From CAZCGA01 sp964498075 (GTDB taxonomy: Bacteria; Desulfobacterota; Binatia; HRBIN30): DNA of 25,592 bases. The position numbers and the translations under genes are program-made. Below, piece after piece: positions 6,127 through 14,103 of this stretch (its first letter is position 1; every line of letters begins with the position of its first letter). The DNA is taken from NCBI GenBank assembly GCA_964498075.1, contig CAZCGA010000099.1, positions 1-25,592 on the forward strand, read 5' to 3'. The notes below the pieces were generated by a model. That model was given only the letters and a program-made list of their open reading frames with translations. It was not told the DNA's origin and did not search any database.

Positions 6127-9100
6127 ATGGCCAACGAAGTCATTTTATCCTTTAAAATTACCGATTCTGGAACCATCCAGATCCTCGACCAAGCCGGGAA
6201 GAAGCTCGACGAGATCGCCACCAAGGCAGAGACCGTCGGGCAGCGTGGTGCCGCGGGCTTCTCCGCCCTCGAGGCGCGCATCATCAGCGTCAACCAAGCG
6301 CTGCAACTGGGACAGAGCATCGGTGCCGAAGCGAAGCGGTTTTTTGACAGCGTCTTCGCACCGCTCCAGCAAGCCGACCAGTTCAACAAGCTGAGTCAGT
6401 CGATCGGGCTGTCGGTTCGCGACCTCACCGGGCTCTCGGTCAGCGCCAGTCTCGCCAACGTCACGGTCAACGAACTCGGCCGCGGCGTCGGCTTCTTTGC
6501 ACGGCAGATCGCGGAAGGGAATCCGCTGCTCCGCACGCTCGGCATCACCTCGCACGACGTGAACACCGCGTTGGGGCAACTGGCCGACGTGTTTGTGCGG
6601 CTGCCGGACGGTCCGACGAAGACAGCCATTGCCAGCCAGCTGCTTTCCCGAAACTACCGCGAGCTGATTCCGCTGTTCAATCAGGGCAGCGAGGCACTGG
6701 CTGCGCAACGGCGCGAGTCGGAGGAGTTGGCGCTCGTCTACGGCAAGGATTTCTCGCAAGCGACCGCCAACGCTCTGGACAACCAGAAGCGGCTCGACCT
6801 GGCGCTGGCCGGCATCCGGCTCACCATTGCTGGCGAGTTGCTGCCGGTGCTCGCCGAAGTGACGAGCGATACGCTTGGCTGGATCAAGGCGAACGAGTCG
6901 CTGATCCATACCGACGTTAGAAGCTGGGCGCACGAAACGGCTGAGGGCGTGCGTGACCTTCGCAACTCGTGGGAACGCGACTTCTTCTCGTGGATCTTCG
7001 ACCAGTTCGAGCGGGTATCTCAGTTTGCCGGCGGGTTGCCCGGCGCGGTGACTCCGGAACAATCGAAGCTGCTCGGAGGGTTGGCGCGGACTCGGCAGGA
7101 CCGCGAAGCGCTCGATGCCGCCATTGCGGCAGGGCGCGGCTTCTCGTCTACCGCCGAACAGTTCACCCCGGTTCCGCCGGGGTTTCGCGTGGAGGCGCCG
7201 CACGTAACCGACAGTGACCTTGAGCGTCGGGCACGGGCCGCACTGGAGAACGGCAAGGCGGCAAAGGAAGCAGCCGAACAAGCCAGAGCCGCGCACGCCG
7301 CAGAGTTGCAGATCCAGACTGCCGAAGTCGCCGCGATCGAATCTGGCCTCACGTTGCGCAAGGCGGAGCTGTCCATCGCGACGGACCGCGCTGCATTGCT
7401 CCGGGGTGGCGTCAACTCGGAACAGGCGCAGCTTGATCTTGCCGCACGCCGCGATGAGATCGAACGCGCTGGCCTACAGATCAAGCTCGCATCGCTGGAG
7501 GCGGAGCAGGAATCGATTCGTTCCAGGCTTCAGACCGGCGCCGCGACGGCTGAGGATCTCGGCAACCTCATCAAATCGCGCAACGAGTGGGAAGCGGTAA
7601 CGCTCACCATTGCAAAGGCACCGACCGAGGTGGACAAGCTCACCGCTGCGCTGGAGCGCTCCCACCGCGTCACCGTCGATCTCGGCGCCTCGCTGGAGTC
7701 GTCGCTGCAACGCGCCGTCGACGGCATTCTCCAGAGCGGTGGTTCGTTCAACGTGCTCGACATTGCGAAGGGCACCGGCGAAGCGCTGGCCAGCGAAATC
7801 GCAGGCGGCTTCCTCAAGGCCGAGTTGTCGAAGAATCAGTTCGACGCGATGGTCACGGAGAACTTCTCGGTCACGCTCCCCGGCATCTTCCGAACCGGCG
7901 CTGATGCACTCACGAACACGTGGTCGCGAGCCATGGAGTTCCTCAGGGTCAGCACCTCGGATGCGACCGCGGGGATTCGTGGGGACGTCTCGCAGACGGT
8001 GGACGTTATTGGCGGGAAGCTCCGCAACGTGCCTGGCGTTGGTGACGTGACCTCCCTACTCGGTGGTGGTTCCCAGGTTGCATTTGCCCGCGATGCAGCT
8101 GGCCGGCTCGTCGCGACCAACGAGTTTGGCCAGACCTTCGCCGGGCCTGCGAGCCAAGCGAGTCAGATCGTGAGTGCTGCAAGCGGCGTGGGCGGCGTGA
8201 GCGGTGGACCCAATGTCCTCGGTGCACTCGGCGGCGTTGGGTTGGTCGCCAGTGGTGCCACACAGGGCGACATTGGCGGACTGATTCAGGGAGCCGTTGG
8301 AGGCGCCATTGCCGGCGCCGCACTTGGTATCGGTGCTGCTCTCGGTGCCGGCATCGGTGCTGCCATTGTGGTCGGTATCACGGGGCTCATTGTGGGTATC
8401 CACGATCAAGGCGCGGCGCGTCGGGCGGGTTTCGATGTGGGATCACTCGGACTCGGCAAGATCTTCGGGCTCAATCGCAACGAGAATCAAATCCTCGCCG
8501 CAGTGCTTACGGGCGGGAATTCACTGTGGGTCAACGAGCTGGCGAAGAAAGCCGGATTCGGGCAGACACCGACCTTGGAGCACCGAGAAGCAAGCGTGTT
8601 CGGGAAGCTGCTCAGCGAAGCCGGCGTTCCGCTGATCACGCGACACCTGGAAGATCAAGTACTCGGGCGTCCTATCCAGGACATTGTGAGAGTTGTATTC
8701 AGCGGCGGACGGACACCGGGCGAACCGGTCAACCCACTTGGCCGACAACTGCTCGATAGTTCACCGGCACCGGAGGAGCTTCGCTCACCGATTGCCGGCC
8801 TTGGTACCGCAGTATTCAAGGATGTTGGTGCAGGCGCTGCCTTTGCGAACACCTTCACCAACAACGCGCGGCTGCTCGGTCTAACCGTGAAGCAGACGCA
8901 ACAGTATCTCGATCAGTTCCTGCTGTCGATCAAGGTAGACCTACCGAGTGCGCTTGGGTCACTGAACGAGGCGTTCCTCGGCAGCCGGATCAACTACGGC
9001 GTGCACGTCCAGGAAGACTACAACAAGGCAGTAGCCGACACGGTCACGCTGATGACGCACGACCTGCCGCCGGGAGTCGACGCCGCGGCAATCGCACTCC

Positions 9101-10416
9101 GCAACTTCGATCAGCAGCATGGGAAGAACGTCATCGACATTCAGGCGTTCAACAAGGATCTCCAGGAGCAAGTCGACCTGTTCGGCTCTCTGCGAGATGC
9201 GTCGCGCGGTGCGGTGCGTGGAGGCATCGGCAGCATCGTCAGCGTACTGGCGAGCGGTGGCACGCCACAGGAAGCCAGTAATGCTGCCCAGCGTCAGATG
9301 CTCTCGACGTTGGAGCAGTCGGCCACCGACGCCTTCTCGCGCGGGCTGCTCGATGCCGTGCAAGAGTCGCCGGGATTCAAGGCGTACGAGCAGGCATTGG
9401 CCAATGCGGTGAGTTCTGGCTCCGGTGACCTCAGTGCGGCGATCAACCTGATCCCGCAGATTTTCAACACGCTCGGACCGGCAATGTTCGTGTTCGCCAA
9501 GGGCATCAAAGTTGTGCAGGACGCACTCGGTGTGATCGACATTGCGACCAACGCCCACGGCGACGCAAGCGGGATTCGCAACACGATCGAAGCCGCGCAG
9601 CTCACCGGGTTGAATTCACGCCAGCGGCGCGCCGCGCTCGAGCAGAGGATTGCCGGCGTCGACACACAGGAGCGGATACTCAGGAAAAAGTTTCAACTCG
9701 GGCAGATCAACGAAACCGAGTTCATCAATCAGGATCGGGCACTACTTGGCCGACGGCAAGGCTACGGTGAGCAGCTGCTGAACGATAACCCATTTGCGCC
9801 GGGCTCTGCGGCATGGCGGCGGCAACAGCAGGAAGGTATCACCGTACTGAGTCAGACCGCTGACCGGATCGATGCACTTGGCAATACCGCGCAAGCGTTC
9901 ATTGACCACCAGGCCGAGTTGGCGTTGGCACTGGAACATAACACCATCGCAACCGATAGAAACACCAACGGGGTCATTACGATTGGCTTGGACCCGAACA
10001 CGCCGGGTCTTCCGCCACCGACGGTAGGTGTAAACAATCCACCGGCCGGCGGTGTGAAGATTCCGCCCGCAACGGGTGGCCCAGTGTACGTAGTGAATCC
10101 GAACGATCCGGGCGACAACACCTCCGTCACGCGGCTGGGCTCCTCTGGCTATGTCGTTGCTACGAGCCGGCCGGTTGCGCGAGGGTCAGCATCGGACTCC
10201 CAGCTGGCCGCTGCCATTCGCGACCTGCCTGACCGGCTTGCCTCCGTGATGGCGAAGTTGCCTGGCGACACCACGATCAACGCCGAACTGAATGTTGAAG
10301 GAACCTCGGTGACGCCTCACGAGCTCCTGCGCGAGTTCAACCAGTTGCTGGTACAGAGCCTGCGAATCAACCAACCAGCGCGCCGGGAGATCGTGCGCAT
10401 CCATGCGGGGGCCTGA
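6127..10416 (+). CDS. Phage tail tape-measure protein, 1,429 aa
   Basis: Tape-measure proteins fill the tail tube during assembly and set its length. Residues 1-60 form an alpha/beta start. Residues ~75-260 match the conserved tape-measure head: FNKLSQSIGLSVRDLTGLSV, LRTLGITSHDVNTALGQL, LPDGPTKTAIASQLLSRNY, LIPLFNQGSEAL and IAGELLPVLAEVT. Residues ~370-490 are Ala/Glu-rich coiled coil. Residues ~717-760 form a glycine-zipper hydrophobic segment (GAVGGAIAGAALGIGAALG), the usual membrane-active part. Residues ~1,290-1,340 are a Pro/Gly linker, and the last 90 residues form a separate small domain. ATG 6127 follows GGGAG by about 10 nt. No frameshift or internal stop is seen. No other tail, capsid or packaging gene is near, which is very unusual. 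Codons 5-15 are AT-rich, unlike the rest. Confidence 0.85.
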   Translation: MANEVILSFKITDSGTIQILDQAGKKLDEIATKAETVGQRGAAGFSALEARIISVNQALQLGQSIGAEAKRFFDSVFAPLQQADQFNKLSQSIGLSVRDLTGLSVSASLANVTVNELGRGVGFFARQIAEGNPLLRTLGITSHDVNTALGQLADVFVRLPDGPTKTAIASQLLSRNYRELIPLFNQGSEALAAQRRESEELALVYGKDFSQATANALDNQKRLDLALAGIRLTIAGELLPVLAEVTSDTLGWIKANESLIHTDVRSWAHETAEGVRDLRNSWERDFFSWIFDQFERVSQFAGGLPGAVTPEQSKLLGGLARTRQDREALDAAIAAGRGFSSTAEQFTPVPPGFRVEAPHVTDSDLERRARAALENGKAAKEAAEQARAAHAAELQIQTAEVAAIESGLTLRKAELSIATDRAALLRGGVNSEQAQLDLAARRDEIERAGLQIKLASLEAEQESIRSRLQTGAATAEDLGNLIKSRNEWEAVTLTIAKAPTEVDKLTAALERSHRVTVDLGASLESSLQRAVDGILQSGGSFNVLDIAKGTGEALASEIAGGFLKAELSKNQFDAMVTENFSVTLPGIFRTGADALTNTWSRAMEFLRVSTSDATAGIRGDVSQTVDVIGGKLRNVPGVGDVTSLLGGGSQVAFARDAAGRLVATNEFGQTFAGPASQASQIVSAASGVGGVSGGPNVLGALGGVGLVASGATQGDIGGLIQGAVGGAIAGAALGIGAALGAGIGAAIVVGITGLIVGIHDQGAARRAGFDVGSLGLGKIFGLNRNENQILAAVLTGGNSLWVNELAKKAGFGQTPTLEHREASVFGKLLSEAGVPLITRHLEDQVLGRPIQDIVRVVFSGGRTPGEPVNPLGRQLLDSSPAPEELRSPIAGLGTAVFKDVGAGAAFANTFTNNARLLGLTVKQTQQYLDQFLLSIKVDLPSALGSLNEAFLGSRINYGVHVQEDYNKAVADTVTLMTHDLPPGVDAAAIALRNFDQQHGKNVIDIQAFNKDLQEQVDLFGSLRDASRGAVRGGIGSIVSVLASGGTPQEASNAAQRQMLSTLEQSATDAFSRGLLDAVQESPGFKAYEQALANAVSSGSGDLSAAINLIPQIFNTLGPAMFVFAKGIKVVQDALGVIDIATNAHGDASGIRNTIEAAQLTGLNSRQRRAALEQRIAGVDTQERILRKKFQLGQINETEFINQDRALLGRRQGYGEQLLNDNPFAPGSAAWRRQQQEGITVLSQTADRIDALGNTAQAFIDHQAELALALEHNTIATDRNTNGVITIGLDPNTPGLPPPTVGVNNPPAGGVKIPPATGGPVYVVNPNDPGDNTSVTRLGSSGYVVATSRPVARGSASDSQLAAAIRDLPDRLASVMAKLPGDTTINAELNVEGTSVTPHELLREFNQLLVQSLRINQPARREIVRIHAGA

Positions 10417-10506
10417 GCCGCGCTCAAGCGCGCGACTATCACGGCGCACTTGCGCTGGACCGGCGACACGTCCGAGACCTAGCGGCTTCGCACCGCACTG
10501 TGTTTG

Positions 10507-10526
10507 CTCGGCACGCTGGCGCCGAG
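10507..10526. terminator. Hairpin between convergent genes
   Basis: CTCGGC (10507-10512) pairs with GCCGAG (10521-10526) across 8 nt, between the tape-measure stop (10416) and the stop of the minus-strand gene (10532). It could act on both strands, but no T run follows on either side. Confidence 0.3.
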
Positions 10527-10531
10527 GAGAG

Positions 10532-10726
10532 TTACCGTCCGGCCTTGATGATTTCGTGGGCAATTGTCCTTGCGACGGATTCCATTGTGTGGGGTGGATG
10601 GCCGTCGCGCCCATAGGGGCCGTCCCGCTTCGTCGCATCGAATCCGAGAACCGAGATCGTCTGTTGCAGCGTGCGCGTGCCAGTGATTGTGCGCTCACAG
10701 GTGACGAAACGCCGTGAGCGAAGCAC
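10532..10726 (-). CDS. Small protein, downstream paralog of the gene at 10745-10993
   Basis: The 64-aa frame starts at GTG 10726 and repeats the core of its upstream neighbour: CERTITGTRTLQQTISVLG versus CERILTGKRTLYQTIEVVG, then PYG..H versus PYNAH, and MESVARTIAHEII versus MESVAKIIAGEII. The N-terminal ~15 residues of the neighbour are missing. The two genes are in the same reading frame and separated only by a TGA and six sense codons before this GTG. No Shine-Dalgarno sequence is evident, so translation may depend on coupling, readthrough or not occur. Function is unknown. Confidence 0.45.
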   Translation of the reverse strand: MLRSRRFVTCERTITGTRTLQQTISVLGFDATKRDGPYGRDGHPPHTMESVARTIAHEIIKAGR

Positions 10727-10744
10727 AGAAGCACGAAGCCGGAC

Positions 10745-10993
10745 TCACCGGGACGACCTGGAGGCCTTCAGGATGATCTCACCGGCAATGATCTTCGCAA
10801 CCGACTCCATCCTCATCCTGTCCAGAGGATCGTGGGCGTTGTAGGGATGGCTGTCTGACGTGCTTCCAATCCCTACGACCTCAATGGTCTGATACAGGGT
10901 GCGCTTGCCGGTGAGGATCCGTTCGCAGGGGTACGTCTGGCCCTCGAAGTCGATTGCAAACTTCACCCGATGCTCTTTGTTTGACCTGGCCAT
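10745..10993 (-). CDS. Small conserved-looking protein, upstream paralog
   Basis: The 82-aa protein starts at ATG 10993 with GAGGAAG about 7 nt upstream. It begins with a basic tail (MARSNKEHRVKFAIDFEG), which looks like a beta strand pair, followed by YPCERILTGKRTLYQTIEVVG, a His/Asp/Pro-rich loop and a C-terminal helix MESVAKIIAGEIILKA. I recognise no family. The duplication next door shows that the conserved parts are the CER-TG-RTL-QTI-V-G strand region and the MESVA helix, with a variable loop between. Both genes run against the tape-measure gene and away from the replication module. A role in control of the element or in phage interference is only a guess. Confidence 0.6.
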   Translation of the reverse strand: MARSNKEHRVKFAIDFEGQTYPCERILTGKRTLYQTIEVVGIGSTSDSHPYNAHDPLDRMRMESVAKIIAGEIILKASRSSR

Positions 10994-11014
10994 GGGGCTT
11001 CCTCGCTTGCGCGA

Positions 11015-11043
11015 ACGGTGTACCCGAAGGCGCTTAGTGTCAA
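11015..11043 (-). promoter_or_regulatory. Possible promoter for the small paralog pair
   Basis: On the minus strand a perfect TTGACA (11043-11038) lies upstream of the gene starting at 10993. The best -10 candidate is TACACC (11022-11017), only 15 bp away and weak, so the exact -10 is uncertain. Confidence 0.3.
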
Positions 11044-11072
11044 GACATTGTGCGCGGCCGAGGGCGGCGCGG

Positions 11073-11118
11073 GTGTCTATGCAGATGGACTGTAATGTGC
11101 TACAGTAGGTTCATACTG
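11073..11118 (+). repeat. Shared upstream motif, copy 2
   Basis: GTGTCTATGCA (11073-11083) and CATACTG (11112-11118) repeat the pair seen at 5753-5787. Between them lies CAGTA, which forms an inverted repeat with the TACTG of CATACTG (CAGTA-N6-TACTG). The site lies 52 bp before the HTH gene at 11170. Confidence 0.35.
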
Positions 11119-11169
11119 AAAATACTTGAGCGCTGACCGAGTTAGGGCGGCGCAAGGGGTGGGGCTGTG

Positions 11170-11382
11170 ATGGACGGTGGTGATGTGTATTACGCGGTGC
11201 GTGACTCAGGAAGGGTGCTCGGCTACTCGCCGGGATATGTACGGCTACTGATCGACCGTGGGGTTTTGCCGGCGGTGCGGACGAGCCGGGGTGTCCGACT
11301 GGTGCGGCTCGCCGATTTGCTCGCGTTCAAAGAGCGCAAGCGCGCCGACATCAACGACCGACTCCGGCGCATCGATGGGTGA
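11170..11382 (+). CDS. Small HTH (excisionase/AlpA-like) regulator
   Basis: The 70-aa protein starts at ATG 11170 after a G-rich stretch (AAGGGGTGGGG). It shows an excisionase-family fold: VLGYSPGYVRLLIDRG as helix-turn-helix, VLPAVRTSRGVRLVRLADLLAF as wing and helix, then a basic tail. In satellites such AlpA-like proteins activate or switch the replication operon. The stop overlaps the ATG of the PrimPol gene (ATGGGTGA, 8 bp), which argues for translational coupling and a shared operon. Confidence 0.72.
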   Translation: MDGGDVYYAVRDSGRVLGYSPGYVRLLIDRGVLPAVRTSRGVRLVRLADLLAFKERKRADINDRLRRIDG

Positions 11383-13501
11383 GGCGGCAGTTGCTGCGCG
11401 CCGCGGTGGGCCCCACGTCGTGGAATCGGCCAAGCAACAGCGCGACAAGATCCCGGCTACCAGAGCCGGCGCGCGCGATGCACGCCAAGCGGCACGCGAG
11501 TACATCGGCCGCGGGTGGAAAGTGATCGACATCCCCGCCGGTGCGAAGAGGCCGGCGCGGCTGGGCTGGCAACACGCGCAACTTACTGCGGACGATATCG
11601 ACCCCGGCGGCAACGTCGGACTACTGCTCGGAGAACCCGGCGCCGGGCTCGTGGATGTCGACCTCGATGCAGGGGAGGCGATCGCCGCCGCGCCGTACCT
11701 GCTGCTGCAAACCCAGATGCGACATGGGCGGCCGAGCAAGAAGTCGTCGCACTGGTGGTACGTGGTCGACATGCGATCCATGCGGACGTGCCGCTATCGC
11801 GACCCCGACGGCTCGACGCTCGTGGAGCTGCGCGCCGCGGGCGGTCAGACGATCGTGCCACCGTCGGTGCATCCCGAGGGCGAGCGGCTGGAGTGGGAAG
11901 ACGAGGGCGAGCCGGCACGCGCGCCGGCTGAGGCGCTGCGGGATGCCGTGGCACGCGTGGCCGCCGTGGCGATGATCGCGCGTCGGTGGCCGGACGGATC
12001 GCGTCATGACGCAGCGTTGGCACTGGCCGGGCACCTGCTTCGGGGAGGGCTGTTGCTGAGCGATGTCGAGCGCATCGTTGAAGCCGTGGCGCGCGTCGCA
12101 GATGACCCCGAGTGGCACGACCGCGTCCGCTGCGTCGCCGAAACAGCGGCAGCACTTGCGGCCGGTGATGCCGCGACCGGTGGGCCGCGTCTCGCTGAGC
12201 TGTTGCCCGACGGCGCTGCCGTAGTGAAGCGTGTCACGCAATGGCTCGCCCTCCGTGTCGCCGCGCCGGGAACGGGTGCTGACGCGACGGACGGCGGCCA
12301 TTCGGCTCGGCAGCGGAGCGCTGTCCTGGTGCGACTCGCAGATGTACAGCCTGAGTCCGTGGCCTGGCTCTGGTATCCGTACATACCGCGAGGCAAGATC
12401 ACCATCCTCGAGGGCGACCCGGCAGCGGGTAAGACGTGGCTGGCGCTCGCGCTCGCCGCGGCGGTGTCGCGTGGGTGCGGACTGCCCGATGCCGCCGACA
12501 GCGGCCGGCCGAACGCGATGACGTGCGAGCCAGGGCAGGTGATCTACCTTACCGCAGAAGACGGACTTGCGGACACACTGCGCCCGCGGCTCGACGCTGT
12601 GGGCGCTGATGCCTCGCGCGCCTACGCGCTGACCGCGGCACACATCGACGGCATCGAGGTGGCTATCACGCTACGAGACCTCGACGTGCTGAACGACGCG
12701 CTAACCCAAACACACGCGGCGCTGCTGGTGGTCGACCCGGTGCAAGGTTTTCTCGGTTCCCAGATCGATATGCATCGAGCGAACGAAGTGCGCCCGGTGC
12801 TCGCTGGGCTTGCGAAGCTCGGGGAGCAGCACAACTGCGCGATCGTCTGCATTCGTCACCTGTCGAAGGCGAACGCCGACCGGGCGCTGTATCGCGGCTT
12901 GGGTTCGATCGACTTCACTGCCGCTGCGCGGTCGGTCTTGCTGGCTGGCCGCGACCCTACCGACGCCAACCGCCGGGCGCTGGTACAGATCAAGAACAGC
13001 CTCGCACCTGAAGGGCCGGCGCTGGCGTACGCAATCAATGGGGGACGCTTCGAATGGGCGGGGCTGAGCGAGATGACCTCGGCGGCACTCTTGGCGCGCG
13101 ACGCGAGCGACGACGACCGCGGCGCTCTCGATGAGGCGCGCGAATGGCTCGCTGATGCGCTTGTAGAGGGGCCGCGAACGGCAAAGGACATGCAGCATGA
13201 TGCCCGTGCGGCCGGCATTGCTGCCGCCACGCTGCGCCGGGCACAGCGCGCGTTGGGGGTACAGGTCCGCCGCACGGGTGGCGTAGGGGGGGCGGGCCAC
13301 TGGGAGTGGTCACTGCCGTCTAAGATGCTCATGCCCGAGAGTGAACGCCTTAGCGCCTCTTGCGACGCGGAAGGGGCCGAAAGTGCAGATCGCACAAGCT
13401 TTTTTCCGGACGCGGCTAAGATGCTCAAGCCTATGGTGCTCAACGGGGATGAGCACCTTAGCGTGGGCCGCGCCGGGTGCAGCGAGGCCGCCCGTGTCTG
13501 A
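11375..13501 (+). CDS. Primase-polymerase / AAA helicase replication protein
   Basis: The 708-aa protein would start replication of the element. Residues ~35-185 are a bifunctional PrimPol domain with the metal-binding DVDLD (94-98), SSHWWY (124-129), and VEL..GGQTIVPPSVHPEG (about 150-169). Residues ~330-560 are a RepA/RecA-type ATPase with Walker A GDPAAGKT (347-354), a TAEDG segment, Walker B LLVVD (D454) and a sensor-like CIRHLSK. A C-terminal helical domain (about 590-650, REWLADALVEGPRTAKDM...) resembles a winged helix. This architecture is known from plasmids, phages and satellites. ATG 11375 is chosen over GTG-type starts further up because they would overlap the HTH gene fully. The last ~60 residues look unstructured. 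Confidence 0.92.
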   Translation: MGEAAVAARRGGPHVVESAKQQRDKIPATRAGARDARQAAREYIGRGWKVIDIPAGAKRPARLGWQHAQLTADDIDPGGNVGLLLGEPGAGLVDVDLDAGEAIAAAPYLLLQTQMRHGRPSKKSSHWWYVVDMRSMRTCRYRDPDGSTLVELRAAGGQTIVPPSVHPEGERLEWEDEGEPARAPAEALRDAVARVAAVAMIARRWPDGSRHDAALALAGHLLRGGLLLSDVERIVEAVARVADDPEWHDRVRCVAETAAALAAGDAATGGPRLAELLPDGAAVVKRVTQWLALRVAAPGTGADATDGGHSARQRSAVLVRLADVQPESVAWLWYPYIPRGKITILEGDPAAGKTWLALALAAAVSRGCGLPDAADSGRPNAMTCEPGQVIYLTAEDGLADTLRPRLDAVGADASRAYALTAAHIDGIEVAITLRDLDVLNDALTQTHAALLVVDPVQGFLGSQIDMHRANEVRPVLAGLAKLGEQHNCAIVCIRHLSKANADRALYRGLGSIDFTAAARSVLLAGRDPTDANRRALVQIKNSLAPEGPALAYAINGGRFEWAGLSEMTSAALLARDASDDDRGALDEAREWLADALVEGPRTAKDMQHDARAAGIAAATLRRAQRALGVQVRRTGGVGGAGHWEWSLPSKMLMPESERLSASCDAEGAESADRTSFFPDAAKMLKPMVLNGDEHLSVGRAGCSEAARV

Positions 13502-13709
13502 ACCCGCCAAGCGCTGGTTCGAGTTGGAGTGCCGTCACTGCGGCGGGCGGTTCATCGAAATGGCCAAGCTGCTCTTTCATCGGTGCCCCGTGCGAAACGA
13601 CGCACGGAAACCGCGTAGGAAGTGCGATCGCCGGCCGGCAAGGGGCAACCTACGAAGGCTCAACGACGTTCCCGGTCCCCCCCGCGGGCCGCGGGTAACG
13701 GAGCTGTGA
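13494..13709 (+). CDS. Small Cys/His (zinc-finger-like) protein
   Basis: The 71-aa frame starts at GTG 13494, overlapping the PrimPol stop (GTGTCTGA, 8 bp), with GAGG 6 nt upstream. The N-terminus has FELECRHCGGRF and then FHRCP: C13, C16, H29 and C31 could bind one zinc. The C-terminal half is basic and Pro-rich (KPRRKCDRRPARG). Small zinc proteins of this kind are frequent in phage and plasmid replication operons; no specific role can be assigned. The overlaps on one side and the next gene starting 3 bp after its stop support a translated operon member. Confidence 0.5.
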   Translation: MSEPAKRWFELECRHCGGRFIEMAKLLFHRCPVRNDARKPRRKCDRRPARGNLRRLNDVPGPPRGPRVTEL

Positions 13710-13711
13710 GT

Positions 13712-14068
13712 ATGGGGCGTGTATTGGCGATCACGCAGCCGCCGAGCCTCGAGGTGCTGGCCGCTACCCTCAAGCGCTACGTTGAGCACCTGCCGCTGGA
13801 GGACCTGCCAGCGCTTGCGGGCGAGCTGGAAGCGGCCAAGGTGCAGCTCTGGGCGCGCGCGACGACGCCGGCACTGACCCCGGCGCCGGACAGTAAGACA
13901 GAGCTCCTCGACGCGAAGGGCATGGCGGAACGGCTCGGCGTGCCCGAATCGTGGGTGCGTGAGCAAGCCCGTCAGCGCACAATTCCGTGCCGCCACGTTG
14001 GCCGGTACGTGCGCTTTGATCCTACTGCAGTGCTCCGTGTTCTCGACAACGAGCAGAAAGCCGCTTGA
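13712..14068 (+). CDS. Excisionase-family DNA-binding protein
   Basis: The 118-aa protein starts at ATG 13712 with GGAG 8 nt upstream; an in-frame GTG at 13706 is the alternative. Residues 1-65 form a helical N-terminal extension (LEVLAATLKRYVEHLPLED...). The C-terminal ~50 residues are a MerR/excisionase-type HTH: LLDAKGMAERLGVPESW, VREQARQRTIPCRHVGRY and VRFDPTAVLRVLDNE. It probably pairs with the integrase at 14295 as a directionality factor, or helps the replication protein; both are inference. It ends just before the promoter of the XRE gene. Confidence 0.75.
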   Translation: MGRVLAITQPPSLEVLAATLKRYVEHLPLEDLPALAGELEAAKVQLWARATTPALTPAPDSKTELLDAKGMAERLGVPESWVREQARQRTIPCRHVGRYVRFDPTAVLRVLDNEQKAA

Positions 14069-14094
14069 CAACGTTCCGATGATCACGGTATACG
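14065..14094 (+). promoter_or_regulatory. Promoter for the XRE repressor and integrase
   Basis: TTGACA (14065-14070) and TATACG (14089-14094) are 18 bp apart. The ATG of the XRE gene begins 9 nt after the -10, so the transcript should be leaderless or nearly so. An inverted repeat ATACG-CTA-CGTAT overlaps the -10 and could be an autoregulatory operator. Confidence 0.5.
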
Positions 14095-14103
14095 CTACGT
14101 ATC

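Noticed and set aside
6145..7296. 383-codon minus-strand frame within the tape-measure gene
   Set aside because: It has biased, low-complexity composition and no motif. The opposite strand has a convincing tape-measure head domain over the same bases.
10532..10993. Toxin-antitoxin pair
   Set aside because: The two small proteins are paralogs of each other with the same order of motifs, which does not fit a toxin with an unrelated antitoxin.
11621..12643. 340-codon minus-strand frame within the PrimPol gene
   Set aside because: The opposite strand carries catalytic PrimPol and Walker motifs here; the antisense product shows none.
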